Shown here piece after piece: positions 8,364-17,439 of a DNA stretch of 64,000 nt. Below the pieces are notes generated by a model. That model did not search any database. It was given only the letters and a program-made list of their open reading frames with translations, and was not told where the DNA came from. Within the stretch, counting starts at the first letter, position 1, and each line of letters starts with the position of its first letter. The DNA is taken from contig NZ_RBXB01000003.1 of NCBI RefSeq assembly GCF_003634775.1, positions 496,001 to 560,000 on the forward strand, in the 5' to 3' direction. Origin of the DNA: Chryseobacterium defluvii. Its GTDB lineage: Bacteria; Bacteroidota; Bacteroidia; Flavobacteriales; Weeksellaceae. Position numbers and translations under genes: made by a program.

Positions 8364-9586
8364 TAATCGTTGTTATCTTCTTCGTCGTTATCGAAATATT
8401 CAAAAAGAAAATCGTTGTACGGGAATCTTGAAATATGAATCTGCATAACCTCATCGTAAATCATTTTTTTCATTTCCGGGAAATTTTCTTTCGTTAAGGC
8501 AGAAATAAACACGGTTGGATATTTCGATTTGCCCATCCAGGTTTTTTTCCATTCTTCCAAAGAAATATTTTTTCTTGTTGAAGGGGTCAAATCGTCCTCA
8601 TCTTTTTTCTCATAGCTGAAATCATCGATCTTATTGAAAATCATGATCATTGGTTTTCTATGCGCATCAATTTCCTGCAAAATCTGATTCACCGAAGCGA
8701 TATGGTCTTCAAAGCTTTCATGTGAAATATCCACCACATGGATCAGCAGGTCAGCTTCTCTTACCTCATCCAATGTAGATTTGAATGACTCCACAAGCTG
8801 GGTCGGCAATTTTCTGATAAACCCAACGGTGTCCGTTAACAGAAATGGTAAATTTCCGATCACTACTTTTCGAACCGTTGTATCCAGAGTGGCAAACAAT
8901 TTATTTTCAGCAAAAACCTCAGACTTTGAGAGTGCATTCATCAAAGTGGATTTTCCAACATTGGTATATCCTACTAACGCTGCACGTACCATCTTTCCTC
9001 TGTTATTCCTTTGAGTAGCCATCTGCTTATCAATCGTTTTGAGCTTATCCTTCAATAAGGATATCCTGTCACGAATGATACGACGGTCAGTTTCAATTTC
9101 GGTTTCACCGGGTCCTCTCATTCCGATACCCCCTCTCTGACGTTCCAAGTGAGTCCACATCCTTGTCAGCCGAGGCAAAAGGTACTCATACTGTGCAAGT
9201 TCCACCTGAGTTCTTGCATAAGAGGTTTGTGCTCTTTGAGCAAAAATATCAAGAATAAGATTGGTTCTGTCTAAGATCTTTACTTCAATTTCTCTTTCAA
9301 GATTTTTAAGTTGTGATGGGGAAAGCTCATCATCGAAAATCACAGTTCCTATTTCATTTTCTTTTACATATTCTTTAATCTCTTCCGCTTTTCCGCTTCC
9401 GACAAATGTTTTGGAATCAGGTTGTGATAGTTTTTGGGTAAATCTTTTTTCTACCGTTGCTCCCGCTGTATAAGCCAAAAATTCCAATTCATCCATGTAT
9501 TCTTTCAGCTTATCCTCATCCTGGTCTTTGGTAATGAGTCCTACCAAAACCGCTTTTTCATATTGATGTTCCTTCTTTTCTAACAT
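8363..9586 (-). CDS. hflX: GTPase HflX
   Basis: A ribosome-associated GTPase that splits stalled 70S ribosomes. The open frame extends to 9682, but I place the start at the Met at 9584-9586 (MLEKKEHQYEKAVLVGLI) because the first 32 residues of the longer frame are unlike the family. Seen: the N-terminal HflX domain (VGSGKAEEIKEYV, NLEREIEVKILDRTNLILDIFAQRA), the helical linker with RGGIGMRGPGETEIETDRR, and the G domain with Walker A GYTNVGKST, switch DTVGFI and NKID. The acidic tail (FDNDEEDNND) is usual in Flavobacteriia. Confidence 0.95.
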   Translation of the reverse strand: MLEKKEHQYEKAVLVGLITKDQDEDKLKEYMDELEFLAYTAGATVEKRFTQKLSQPDSKTFVGSGKAEEIKEYVKENEIGTVIFDDELSPSQLKNLEREIEVKILDRTNLILDIFAQRAQTSYARTQVELAQYEYLLPRLTRMWTHLERQRGGIGMRGPGETEIETDRRIIRDRISLLKDKLKTIDKQMATQRNNRGKMVRAALVGYTNVGKSTLMNALSKSEVFAENKLFATLDTTVRKVVIGNLPFLLTDTVGFIRKLPTQLVESFKSTLDEVREADLLIHVVDISHESFEDHIASVNQILQEIDAHRKPMIMIFNKIDDFSYEKKDEDDLTPSTRKNISLEEWKKTWMGKSKYPTVFISALTKENFPEMKKMIYDEVMQIHISRFPYNDFLFEYFDNDEEDNND

Positions 9587-9691
9587 TAAGTTTTGTCTAT
9601 GTTTATGAGATTTACAAGATAATATTTTTAAATATAAAAAGCAAAAAAAGTCTTTATTTACATTGAGTTGATACAATATCAATTATCAATA

Positions 9692-9721
9692 TTGCTGATT
9701 TATAGAATTTTATTATCTTTA
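9692..9721 (+). promoter_or_regulatory. Candidate promoter of the LytTR regulator gene
   Basis: TTG at 9692-9694 is followed after 19 bases by TATCTTTA at 9714-9721, one mismatch from TAnnTTTG. The spacing fits a Bacteroidota promoter. The leader to the ATG at 9791 would be about 60 bases. Confidence 0.5.
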
Positions 9722-9790
9722 TGGTGCTTATTTTTCAATTGAAAACCTTTACAGTTGAAAACTACATAAAAACTAATATTCCAGCGTATC

Positions 9791-10498
9791 ATGATTACCA
9801 ATATTAAATGTATGATTATTGATGATGATGAACTGGACAGACTGGTTCTTCACCATCATATCAACCAATATGAAAATATTGAAATTATTGCATCCTTTAA
9901 TTCGGCTGAAAAAGCCATACCCTATCTTGAGCTCCCCATCGATCTCTTAATTCTTGATATTGATTTGCCCGGAATGAGTGGTCTCGAATTCAGAAAACTA
10001 GCCCACAAAATTCCCGCCTGTATTTTTGTAAGCTCTCATCCCGAGCTTGCTGCAGAAACTTTTGAACTGGGCACATTGGATTTTATTCCGAAACCTCTGA
10101 AGACAGTCCGTTTTCATCATTCCATGCAAAGACTTTTCGATTTTTTTGAAACTAAAGAAAAGTGCGAATGCTTTGATGCCTTGATTGGTGAAAACTGTAT
10201 CAAAATAAAAGAAGGCGGAAACATTTATCAGGTAAAAATCACAGATATCCTTTATCTTGAAGCGCTGAAAGATTATACCAGAATTGTAACCCCGGAAAAA
10301 AAACACTGCATTCTGGACTCCCTCGGGAATGTTTTACATAAAAGCTATTTTGATTCTTTTGTACGGATTCATCGTAGTTATGCCGTACCCCGGCATCTTA
10401 TCAGAAGTAAAAACAATCATGAAGTGGAGCTTGTGGAACAGATTAAACTCCCTATCGGAAGGGCATACAAAAGCAATCTTTCTTTTTTTGAACCATAA
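9791..10498 (+). CDS. LytTR-type response regulator
   Basis: A 235-residue two-domain transcription factor. The receiver domain (about 1-120) has the acidic pair in MIIDDDELD, a phosphoacceptor Asp in LLILDIDLPGMSG and the conserved Lys in FIPKPLK. The LytTR DNA-binding domain (about 135-235) shows ILYLEALKDYTRIV, a central LHKSYFDSFVRIHRSYAVP block and LPIGRAYK. No histidine kinase gene is adjacent, so the partner must be elsewhere. The next genes on the same strand encode secreted and surface proteins, which may be targets; that is inference. Confidence 0.93.
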   Translation: MITNIKCMIIDDDELDRLVLHHHINQYENIEIIASFNSAEKAIPYLELPIDLLILDIDLPGMSGLEFRKLAHKIPACIFVSSHPELAAETFELGTLDFIPKPLKTVRFHHSMQRLFDFFETKEKCECFDALIGENCIKIKEGGNIYQVKITDILYLEALKDYTRIVTPEKKHCILDSLGNVLHKSYFDSFVRIHRSYAVPRHLIRSKNNHEVELVEQIKLPIGRAYKSNLSFFEP

Positions 10499-10635
10499 CG
10501 ATTTTCTTTAAATTGTCGTTGGTCGATTTTTTCTGTCGTTTATCTATTTTAAAAATATCAGGTCTTATTATATGGTAATTTAGTGTCCCTAAATAAGTTA
10601 CAATACTATTTAATAACCATAAAATAAAACCTAAT

Positions 10636-11115
10636 ATGAAAATCAAATTTACTTCCCTTCTTTTTCTCTGGCTATTGACAACTTCGGGACTTCTAAAATC
10701 ACAAATGGCGGTTTTAGCATCCGGAGGTAATGCCACAGGAAACGGGTCCAGCTCTTACAGTGTAGGACAAATTGCCTTTCTCCATAAAGGCACCAATACA
10801 GAAATAATGGAAGGAGTGCAATCGGCTTTTGAAGTGACCACTCTATCAACTAATGAATCCGGCAATCCTAAAGAAAATGGTATTTTACTGTATCCAAATC
10901 CTTTTAAAGATTTCCTCTATTTGGATTTCACATCAGCTGATTACAGAAATTCCGGCTATCAATTATTTGATGCGCAGGGGAAATTAATCAGGCAGGATAA
11001 GATCATTCAATCAAAATCCGAACTTAATTTTTCTGACCTTCCTTCTGCCATGTATATTATTAAAATTACCCAGAAGGACAGGAACATCAAAACATTTAAA
11101 ATCATAAAAAAATAA
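10636..11115 (+). CDS. Short T9SS type A sorting-domain protein
   Basis: A 159-residue exported protein with a signal peptide (FTSLLFLWLLTTSGLLKSQ) and a T9SS sorting domain over its last 75 residues: ILLYPNPFKDFLYLDF, YQLFDAQGKLIRQDKI, LPSAMYIIKI and a KTFKIIKK end. The short mature part (AVLASGGNATGNGSSSYSVGQIAF, here cited in pieces SGGNATGNG and YSVGQIAF) is a motif often found before such tails. It probably reaches the cell surface through PorU-type processing. Six bases separate it from the repeat protein downstream, so the two form an operon. Confidence 0.88.
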   Translation: MKIKFTSLLFLWLLTTSGLLKSQMAVLASGGNATGNGSSSYSVGQIAFLHKGTNTEIMEGVQSAFEVTTLSTNESGNPKENGILLYPNPFKDFLYLDFTSADYRNSGYQLFDAQGKLIRQDKIIQSKSELNFSDLPSAMYIIKITQKDRNIKTFKIIKK

Positions 11116-11121
11116 ACGACC

Positions 11122-13641
11122 ATGAAAAAATTTTTATTCACGATAGCAATTGCGCTGGGTGCCTTTCTGGCTTCAGCTCAAGTGCCTGAAAAGATGAGTT
11201 ATCAGGCAATTATCCGAAACAATTCGGGACAGTTGTTGCCCAACCAGAGCATCGCTGTAAAAGTCAGCATTTTACAGGGTTCACCTGCAGGTGCTGCAGT
11301 ATATTCGGAAAGACTTACAGGAAATACCAATGCTAACGGTCTTATAAGTATGGAAATAGGCTCCGGAACCGTGCTTACGGGAACATTTAATACGATTGAC
11401 TGGACTACAGGGAGCTATTATTTAAAAACAGAAACCGATCCTGCGGGGGGAACTAACTATATCATTACAGGAACCAGCCAATTGCTTAGTGTTCCTTACG
11501 CCATGTATGCTAAATCAGCAGGTGGCGGCGGTGGAGGATTTTCTCTTCCTTATACCAATACCCTGAATAACGCTTCTACTCTTTTCTCTCTTATCAATAA
11601 TGGTGATGGAAGTTCCGTAGAAGGAATCAACAATACCACTACTTCAAATATTGCTTCATTGAGAGGTATTGTCAACAGCGCGTCTCCCGGAGGTTTTTCA
11701 TCCGGAGTCCGCGGTATTAATAATGGTACCGGAGGTTTGGGTGTAGGTGTATATGGAAGCCAGGCCGGAAGCGGGTGGGGTGTTTACGGGGTAACTCCTG
11801 ATGGATTAGGCGTTTACGGAAATGCCAGTGCCAACGGATATGGTGTTTACGCAAACAGTAATACCGGAACAGGTTTGAATGCTACCAGTAACAATGGTAT
11901 TCCAGCCAATTTTTCAATTTATAACAATGCCAACAATAATAATGTAATTGTCGCTAATTCCGTAGGAAACGGAACAGTAGTAAATGTTACCACAACAGGA
12001 AACGGAGCCGGAGTCCGAAGTTCAACAGGGGCCGGGTTTGCACTGCATGGAATTACAAGTGCCCAGACTTCTGCGGGGGTTATAGGTGATAATAATGGAA
12101 ACGGGGAAGCTGTAGTAGGGCGAACGACCAGTGATATAGCCGGAGCCGTAGTAGGTAGAAATGATGGCGGAGGCTATGGGGTAAGAGGATTTGTTGCTAC
12201 CAACGCTACCGGAACCGGAGTAGGTGTTTTAGGACAAATCGGGCTTAACAACAGTACAGGACGCGCAGGACGTTTTGAAAATTTGAGTGCAACCAACCTT
12301 AAAAATGCTTTTGAAGTAGAAACCAACGGAAACGGAAATATCCCAGACAACACACAGGGTAATGCCGCATCATTCTTAGTGAATAATACCAATAGTGTTG
12401 CTGCCGCAGTAAGAGGAGAAGTTAAAACCATATTTGGAAACTTCGGCGCTGCAGGTATTTTTGGTATTTCTTCAGGCACCGGAGGCTTTGCGGGACTTTT
12501 CCATGCTTCAAACGCATCCGGAAATGGTGCCGCATTAGTGGCAATAACGGATGGAAACGGAAATGCCATTACTGCCAACGCAAGTAAAGATGGGAATGGT
12601 GTTGAAACCAATATTGACGGTGCCGGTAATGCATTATACGCATGGGTTCCCACTTTTGCCACAGGACGTGCAGGAAGGTTTAATATTTTCAATGAGTCCA
12701 ATACCAGTGACGCAATAACCGTGACAACTGTAGGAAATGGTATTGCAGGAAACTTTAAGGTTGATAAGGTTACCGGAACAAAAGCAGCCGTGAGAGGTGA
12801 GGTAAACTCCCAATTCGCCAATTTCGGAACAGCAGGTATCTATGGGGTTTCTTCAGGTACCGGTGGATACGCAGGATTATTCCATGCCAGTAATCCTGCA
12901 GGAAATGGACCCGCTTTGATCGCCATTGCGGATGGAAACGGAAACGGTATTACCGCTAACGCATCCAATGGTGGTGATGGAGTAGAAACAACGGCTGACG
13001 GTACAGGAAACGCAATTTATGCTTGGGTTCCTAATTTTGGTAATGGACGTGCTGCCAGATTTGTTAATTACAATACAGGCAATACCAATCCTCCCCTTAC
13101 CGTAGAAACTCACAGCAGCGGATCAATAGCTATATTCAAATCCGGAAACCCGGGAACTGTAAATGTTGCCCGTATCAATTCTGCAGGAAGAGGATTTTTT
13201 AATGACGGAACTCAGAACAGTGGTGCAGACGTAGCGGAGGTTTTTGATGTGGAAGGAAATATTTCTGAATATGAAACAGGAGATATTCTTGTGATTTCTA
13301 CGGATTCCGACAGAACAGTAGAAAAGTCCTCAAAACCATACTCCAGTCTTGTAGCGGGTGTATATGCCACCAAGCCAGGCGTATTGCTTACGGAAGAACA
13401 TATAGATGCTGATATTTCCGATAAAGTTCCTATGGGAGTTATCGGGGTAATCCCTACCAAAGTTTGTTTGGAGGGGGGACAGATCAAAAGAGGAGATATG
13501 CTGGTAACTTCATCAATCCCCGGTGTTGCCATGAAAGCAGACCTGAAAAAAGTACAGATAGGACAAGTAATCGGAAAAGCCCTTCAGGATTATGATCAAA
13601 ATGAGACCGGAAAAATAAAAGTTTTAGTAAACATTAAATAA
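11122..13641 (+). CDS. Large secreted Gly/Asn-rich repeat protein
   Basis: An 839-residue exported protein with signal peptide (FLFTIAIALGAFLASAQ). Residues about 20-130 form a conserved N-terminal domain (MSYQAIIRNNSGQLL, LSVPYAMYAKSA) found ahead of tail-fibre-like regions in Bacteroidota. Next come many short VYG/GNG motifs and two direct repeats of 127 residues starting near residues 426 and 553 (each with VRGEV, SSGTGG, LFHAS, DGNGN and AWVP). The C-terminal ~140 residues (GADVAEVFDVEGNI, GVIGVIPTKVCLEGG, MLVTSSIPGVAMKA) look like the domain preceding S74-type chaperones in fibre proteins. No T9SS tail is seen. Likely an extracellular adhesin or fibre; unproven. Confidence 0.8.
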   Translation: MKKFLFTIAIALGAFLASAQVPEKMSYQAIIRNNSGQLLPNQSIAVKVSILQGSPAGAAVYSERLTGNTNANGLISMEIGSGTVLTGTFNTIDWTTGSYYLKTETDPAGGTNYIITGTSQLLSVPYAMYAKSAGGGGGGFSLPYTNTLNNASTLFSLINNGDGSSVEGINNTTTSNIASLRGIVNSASPGGFSSGVRGINNGTGGLGVGVYGSQAGSGWGVYGVTPDGLGVYGNASANGYGVYANSNTGTGLNATSNNGIPANFSIYNNANNNNVIVANSVGNGTVVNVTTTGNGAGVRSSTGAGFALHGITSAQTSAGVIGDNNGNGEAVVGRTTSDIAGAVVGRNDGGGYGVRGFVATNATGTGVGVLGQIGLNNSTGRAGRFENLSATNLKNAFEVETNGNGNIPDNTQGNAASFLVNNTNSVAAAVRGEVKTIFGNFGAAGIFGISSGTGGFAGLFHASNASGNGAALVAITDGNGNAITANASKDGNGVETNIDGAGNALYAWVPTFATGRAGRFNIFNESNTSDAITVTTVGNGIAGNFKVDKVTGTKAAVRGEVNSQFANFGTAGIYGVSSGTGGYAGLFHASNPAGNGPALIAIADGNGNGITANASNGGDGVETTADGTGNAIYAWVPNFGNGRAARFVNYNTGNTNPPLTVETHSSGSIAIFKSGNPGTVNVARINSAGRGFFNDGTQNSGADVAEVFDVEGNISEYETGDILVISTDSDRTVEKSSKPYSSLVAGVYATKPGVLLTEEHIDADISDKVPMGVIGVIPTKVCLEGGQIKRGDMLVTSSIPGVAMKADLKKVQIGQVIGKALQDYDQNETGKIKVLVNIK
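12397..13158 (+). repeat. Two in-gene direct repeats of 127 codons
   Basis: Units start at 12397 and 12778, a period of 381 bases. Both encode an AAVRGEV start, a SSGTGG-AGLFHAS block, DGNGN-ITANAS and NA-YAWVP-F-GRA-RF in the same order. Similarity is strong in the first ~100 codons and fades at the end of the second unit. Confidence 0.85.
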
Positions 13642-13648
13642 ACTTACC

Positions 13649-14059
13649 ATGAAATCATTATATACCATTGCCTTTCTGACATTAAGCATCATTATTCATG
13701 CCCAGGAAAGAACAACTGAATTACAGGAGGATCAGGCGCTCATTGTAAAGCAGGCGAAAGAACATCAGGCTCAATTGATGAAAAGCATTCAGGAGACTAC
13801 GCCTAAGCAACAAACCACGCAATTAGTTTCCGAACAGGGACTTGAGGTTAAAAAACAGCAGGAAGCCAAAACACAGCCCTCCAATAATAATTCCGGTAAA
13901 TTATTACCGAATACGGCAACTTTAGAAGAAGTATTAGCGACAATTCCGAACAGACAAAAATCCCGAAAAACAGATTCTAGGAACACAAATAATCATGTAC
14001 AGGGTTTGCCTAACACAGCAACTTTAGAAGAAATTAAAAAGACAATACCTAAAAACTAA
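13649..14059 (+). CDS. Small secreted Gln-rich protein with duplicated C-terminal motif
   Basis: A 136-residue protein with a signal peptide (SLYTIAFLTLSIIIHAQ) and a Gln/Lys/Glu-rich helical body. The motif LPNTATLEE followed by four residues and TIPN/TIPK occurs twice, near residues 87-101 and 119-134, separated by a Ser/Arg/Asn linker. I do not recognise a named family. It begins 7 bases after the large repeat protein and ends just before a strong terminator, so it is the last gene of the three-gene unit and may interact with the repeat protein. Confidence 0.72.
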   Translation: MKSLYTIAFLTLSIIIHAQERTTELQEDQALIVKQAKEHQAQLMKSIQETTPKQQTTQLVSEQGLEVKKQQEAKTQPSNNNSGKLLPNTATLEEVLATIPNRQKSRKTDSRNTNNHVQGLPNTATLEEIKKTIPKN

Positions 14060-14074
14060 TAACTTCTTTCAATG

Positions 14075-14100
14075 GAAAAGTCCGCAGTAGCGGACTTTTC
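14075..14100 (+). terminator. Terminator of the three-gene surface-protein unit
   Basis: An 11-bp perfect stem (GAAAAGTCCGC / GCGGACTTTTC) with loop AGTA is followed by ATTTTAT. Confidence 0.8.
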
Positions 14101-14116
14101 ATTTTATAGCTATTGT

Positions 14117-14551
14117 TTAGTCCCAATCTGCAGCAACAAATTTCATAGTGTTCCCTTTTTCGTCCGATAACGTAAGGAAGTGACCTTCTACGGAATATTT
14201 TTTCATCTTTTCAAAGCTTTTCACAAATGCTGTTTCCAAATCCATGTTCTTGCATGCCATCATAGTGCTTCCCGCTCCCGAGATTTTCAATTCCCCCTTG
14301 TTCTTAAATTCTGATGTAAAGAATATCCTGTTACAGCCCATAAAAGCCCCACCCCGGATTTTTCCGTTTTCTTTTTCTGCGGTCAGGTTGATTCCTGCTT
14401 TACTGGCTACAAGCTGATCTCTAGAAAAATTCTCAAAAGAAACCAACATCCATTCTCTTTGGATATGGGGATTTTCAATATGTGCTGAAGAGCAGTTGAT
14501 CATTATTCCCAACACAAGAATCGATAAAAATGAAATGATTATTTTTTTCAT
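14117..14551 (-). CDS. META-domain (HslJ-like) lipoprotein
   Basis: A 144-residue envelope protein. The signal sequence ends in GIMINCSS; the Asn before Cys is not the classic lipobox but a Cys-anchored lipoprotein is likely. The mature part matches the META/HslJ fold: WMLVSFENFSRDQL, INLTAEKENGKIRGGAFMGCNRIFFTSEF, MMACKNMDLETAFVKSFEKM and FLTLSDEKGN. Members are linked to heat or antibiotic stress (HslJ) but the biochemical role is unclear. Stand-alone minus-strand gene, divergent from the S46 peptidase. Confidence 0.85.
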   Translation of the reverse strand: MKKIIISFLSILVLGIMINCSSAHIENPHIQREWMLVSFENFSRDQLVASKAGINLTAEKENGKIRGGAFMGCNRIFFTSEFKNKGELKISGAGSTMMACKNMDLETAFVKSFEKMKKYSVEGHFLTLSDEKGNTMKFVAADWD

Positions 14552-14639
14552 AACTAGCTTTATCCCATTTTCATACCATTTCCAAACAGAATATTGTAAA
14601 AATTAGTAAATTAGCGACACAAAAATTTAATTTATAAAA

Positions 14640-16847
14640 ATGAAAAGAATATTTCTACTATTCACTTTCTTATTGAGTTTTGCTCAAATGAGAGCAGATG
14701 AGGGGATGTGGCTGTTAATGCTCATCAAAAGACTTAATGGTGTTGACATGCAAAAAGAAGGTTTGCATCTGACTCCGGAGGAAATTTACTCTGTGAACAA
14801 TTCAAGCTTAAAAGATGCTATTGTAAGCTTCGGAGGTTTCTGTACAGGTGAAATTGTTTCAGACAAAGGTCTTATTTTCACCAACCACCACTGTGGTTAT
14901 GGGGCTGTTGCTGCTGCTTCTACTCCTGAAAAAGATTATTTGAAGAACGGATTCTGGGCAATGAAACAAAAAGATGAGTTCAACGCAAAAGATCTATATG
15001 TAAGATTTTTAGTTAGAATGGATGATGCTACCCAACGAATCACTTCTAAACTAAATAACAATATGACCGGAGAGCAGAGAAAAGCTGTTATTGATGCTGA
15101 AACAAAAGCTATCCAGTCAGAAAACTCTGAAAACGGGAAATACACCGTTGTTGTGAAAGATTTCTTCAACGGAAATGAGTTTTACTATTTTGTTTACCAA
15201 GATTATAAAGATATCAGGTTGGTAGGAGCTCCTCCTTCCTCATTAGGGAAATTTGGTGGTGATACTGATAACTGGGAATGGCCAAGACACACTGCAGATT
15301 TCACTGTTTTCAGAGTGTATGCCGATGCAGCAGGAAATCCTGCTGAATTTTCTCCAAGCAATGTTCCTTTAAAGCCTAAGCATTTCTTACCAGTTTCTCT
15401 TAAAGGAATCAAGCCTGGTGATTTCTCAATGATCTTAGGGTATCCTGGTAGAACAAACCGTTACCTTACTTCTTACGGTATCCAGCAAATGGTAGGTAAA
15501 GATTATCCGGCATGGGTAGAAGCTTCTAAATTAGCAATGGATGTGATGAAGAAGTATATGGATAAGGACAAAGCGACTCAGCTGAATTATGCATCCCAAT
15601 ATGCATCAGTGGCCAACTACTGGAAAAACAGACAAGGAACCATTGATGCAGTGGCCAAAAATGAAACGATTGTTGATAAGCAGAATATTGAAGCAATCTT
15701 CAGACAATGGTCTTCACAACCCGGAAACCTGGAGTATGACGGGGTGTTGGAAAACATTTCATCCTATTACAAGCAGGTTTCGGACAGAAATGTTGAAAGA
15801 AACTATATGACCCAGCTTTCAAGAAATTCTAAATATCTTAGTATTGCTTACCAATTGGGATCTGTTCTTAAAGCATACGCTGAACAGGATATGCAGGGAA
15901 GACTTGCCATGAAACCTAAAGTAGACGCAGCTGTGAAGGGCGTATATGAAAATTTCAACACTCAGCTGGAAGGAGAAATGCTAAACTCAATGGTTAATCT
16001 TTATCAGACAAGAGTAAATAAAGAGGTGGCTTCACCGACGTTAATGGCATTAGATGCTAAAAACTTATCTACGGTAGCATTTTCTTCTCTTTTTGCTAAC
16101 AAAACTTCGGTTACCAACTTTATTTTAAATCCGGATCGTCTAAAGCTTGATGCTGACCCGCTTTTGAAAATTGCTAACGGATTAGCTACCGATCAAAGAC
16201 TATCTACTGAAAAATATGCTAAAGTAGATGATAGTTTTGCTAAAAACAGCCGTTTATTTTTAGCTGGTTTAATGAAAGCTATGCCAGAGAAAAAATTCTA
16301 TCCGGATGCTAACTCTACGATGAGATTAACTTACGGAACTGTAGACAGACTGCCTGTAAGAACAGACAGAAACTACTACGGAGTTACTGATAACTATTAT
16401 ACAGACATGACAGGTCTTGTAAGTAAATACAAAAAAGGTGATGAAGAATTTGATCTTCCGCAAAGAGTAATTGATCTTTATAACCTGAAAGATTTCGGAC
16501 AATATGCAGATGCTGCAGGATATATGCCTGTTAACTTCCTTTCCAATAACGATATTACAGGAGGTAACTCCGGTTCTCCGGTAATTGATGGTGATGGTAA
16601 CCTTATCGGTATTGCATTCGACGGAAACAGCGAAGCTTTAAGCGGAGATATCGTTTTCGAGCCTGAATGGCAGAAAACCATTAACGTTGACGTACGTTTC
16701 GTTCTTTGGGTAATTGATAAATATGCAGGGGCAAGAAGATTAGTAGATGAATTAAAGCTTGTAAGAGGTGAAAATACTCCTCCTGATACAAAAACGAAGA
16801 ATTCAGGGACTACAGCAGAGCCTAAGAAAACCAAAAAGGCAAAATAA
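14640..16847 (+). CDS. S46 family dipeptidyl-peptidase (DPP7-like)
   Basis: A 735-residue periplasmic serine peptidase that removes dipeptides from peptide N-termini. After a signal peptide the mature protein starts near ADEGMWLL, as usual for S46. The catalytic His lies in FTNHHCGYGA (about residue 84), the Asp in WPRHTADFTVF and the Ser in GGNSGSP (Ser644). In this family the residue 18 positions after the Ser sets specificity: Gly in DPP7, Arg in DPP11. Here it is Gly662 (FDGN), so hydrophobic P1 residues are predicted. The C-terminus ends in a Lys-rich tail (TAEPKKTKKAK) beyond the usual end. Confidence 0.94.
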   Translation: MKRIFLLFTFLLSFAQMRADEGMWLLMLIKRLNGVDMQKEGLHLTPEEIYSVNNSSLKDAIVSFGGFCTGEIVSDKGLIFTNHHCGYGAVAAASTPEKDYLKNGFWAMKQKDEFNAKDLYVRFLVRMDDATQRITSKLNNNMTGEQRKAVIDAETKAIQSENSENGKYTVVVKDFFNGNEFYYFVYQDYKDIRLVGAPPSSLGKFGGDTDNWEWPRHTADFTVFRVYADAAGNPAEFSPSNVPLKPKHFLPVSLKGIKPGDFSMILGYPGRTNRYLTSYGIQQMVGKDYPAWVEASKLAMDVMKKYMDKDKATQLNYASQYASVANYWKNRQGTIDAVAKNETIVDKQNIEAIFRQWSSQPGNLEYDGVLENISSYYKQVSDRNVERNYMTQLSRNSKYLSIAYQLGSVLKAYAEQDMQGRLAMKPKVDAAVKGVYENFNTQLEGEMLNSMVNLYQTRVNKEVASPTLMALDAKNLSTVAFSSLFANKTSVTNFILNPDRLKLDADPLLKIANGLATDQRLSTEKYAKVDDSFAKNSRLFLAGLMKAMPEKKFYPDANSTMRLTYGTVDRLPVRTDRNYYGVTDNYYTDMTGLVSKYKKGDEEFDLPQRVIDLYNLKDFGQYADAAGYMPVNFLSNNDITGGNSGSPVIDGDGNLIGIAFDGNSEALSGDIVFEPEWQKTINVDVRFVLWVIDKYAGARRLVDELKLVRGENTPPDTKTKNSGTTAEPKKTKKAK

Positions 16848-16864
16848 TACCTATTATATGATTT

Positions 16865-16897
16865 AAAAAACCGTGAAAGTTATTTCACGGTTTTTTT
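16865..16897 (+). terminator. Terminator of the S46 peptidase gene
   Basis: AAAAAACCGTGAAA / TTTCACGGTTTTTT form a 14-bp perfect stem with loop GTTA, with T runs on the plus-strand side. Confidence 0.88.
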
Positions 16898-16924
16898 ATT
16901 TTTGAAAAAAAATAATTTAATCCC

Positions 16925-17401
16925 ATGAAATCTGAAGCCATACAATTTTCAGGAGTTATCAGGCAAAACGGCAATATGAATGCAGCGTTTGTAGAATTTC
17001 CATTTTCTACGGAGCAATTATTCGGTAAAAAAGGACAGGTAAAAATCAAAGCTGTATTTGATGATAAGGTTGAATACCGTGGAAGTCTTGCTAAAATGAA
17101 ATCGGATTGTCATATTTTAGGCTTAACCCAGGAAATCAGGAAACAACTGGGAAAAACTTTTGGAGATGAGATTTCAGTAAGTATTATTGAAGATAAGGAA
17201 GAAAGAACCGTAGACATTGCAGATGATATTGCCGTACTTTTTAACGAAAGTCCTGAAGCAAAAGAATTGTTTGACAATATGAGCTATACCCATAGGAAAG
17301 AATATATCCGCTGGATTGAAGAAGCAAAAAAGGCTGAAACCAGGGAAAACAGAAAAATAAAAATGATTCGGATGATTCTGGATGGAAAGAAAGGAGTTTA
17401 G
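16925..17401 (+). CDS. DUF1905 + YdeI/OmpD-associated domain protein
   Basis: A 158-residue cytoplasmic protein. The N-terminal ~95 residues match DUF1905 (beta-rich: FSGVIRQNGNMNAAFVEFPF, KVEYRGSLAKMKSDCHILGL, IRKQLGKTFGDEISVSI). The C-terminal part is the helical YdeI/OmpD-associated segment (FNESPEAKELFDNMSYTHRK, then EYIRWIEEAKKAETRENRK). Such proteins are widespread in Bacteroidota; no enzymatic activity is established. It sits between two terminators, so it is probably monocistronic. Confidence 0.88.
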   Translation: MKSEAIQFSGVIRQNGNMNAAFVEFPFSTEQLFGKKGQVKIKAVFDDKVEYRGSLAKMKSDCHILGLTQEIRKQLGKTFGDEISVSIIEDKEERTVDIADDIAVLFNESPEAKELFDNMSYTHRKEYIRWIEEAKKAETRENRKIKMIRMILDGKKGV

Positions 17402-17423
17402 AAAAAATCTAAACTCCTTTTAT
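17390..17423. terminator. Bidirectional terminator between convergent genes
   Basis: AAAGGAGTTTAGA / TCTAAACTCCTTT is a 13-bp perfect stem with an A5 loop. It contains the stop codon of the YdeI-like gene and serves the convergent beta-helix gene as well. Confidence 0.75.
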
Positions 17424-17439
17424 AATTTATTCTATAAAA

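Noticed and set aside
9587..9682. N-terminal extension of HflX
   Set aside because: The extra 32 residues are hydrophobic, Cys/Lys-rich and unlike HflX; the Met at 9584-9586 fits the family.
12174..12821. 215-residue antisense ORF inside the repeat protein gene
   Set aside because: Its composition (Pro/Ala/Phe-rich) is the shadow of the Gly/Asn-rich repeats on the other strand.
11122..13641. Collagen-like protein
   Set aside because: Gly is frequent but there are no regular Gly-X-Y triplets; the repeats are 127 residues long with mixed strands.
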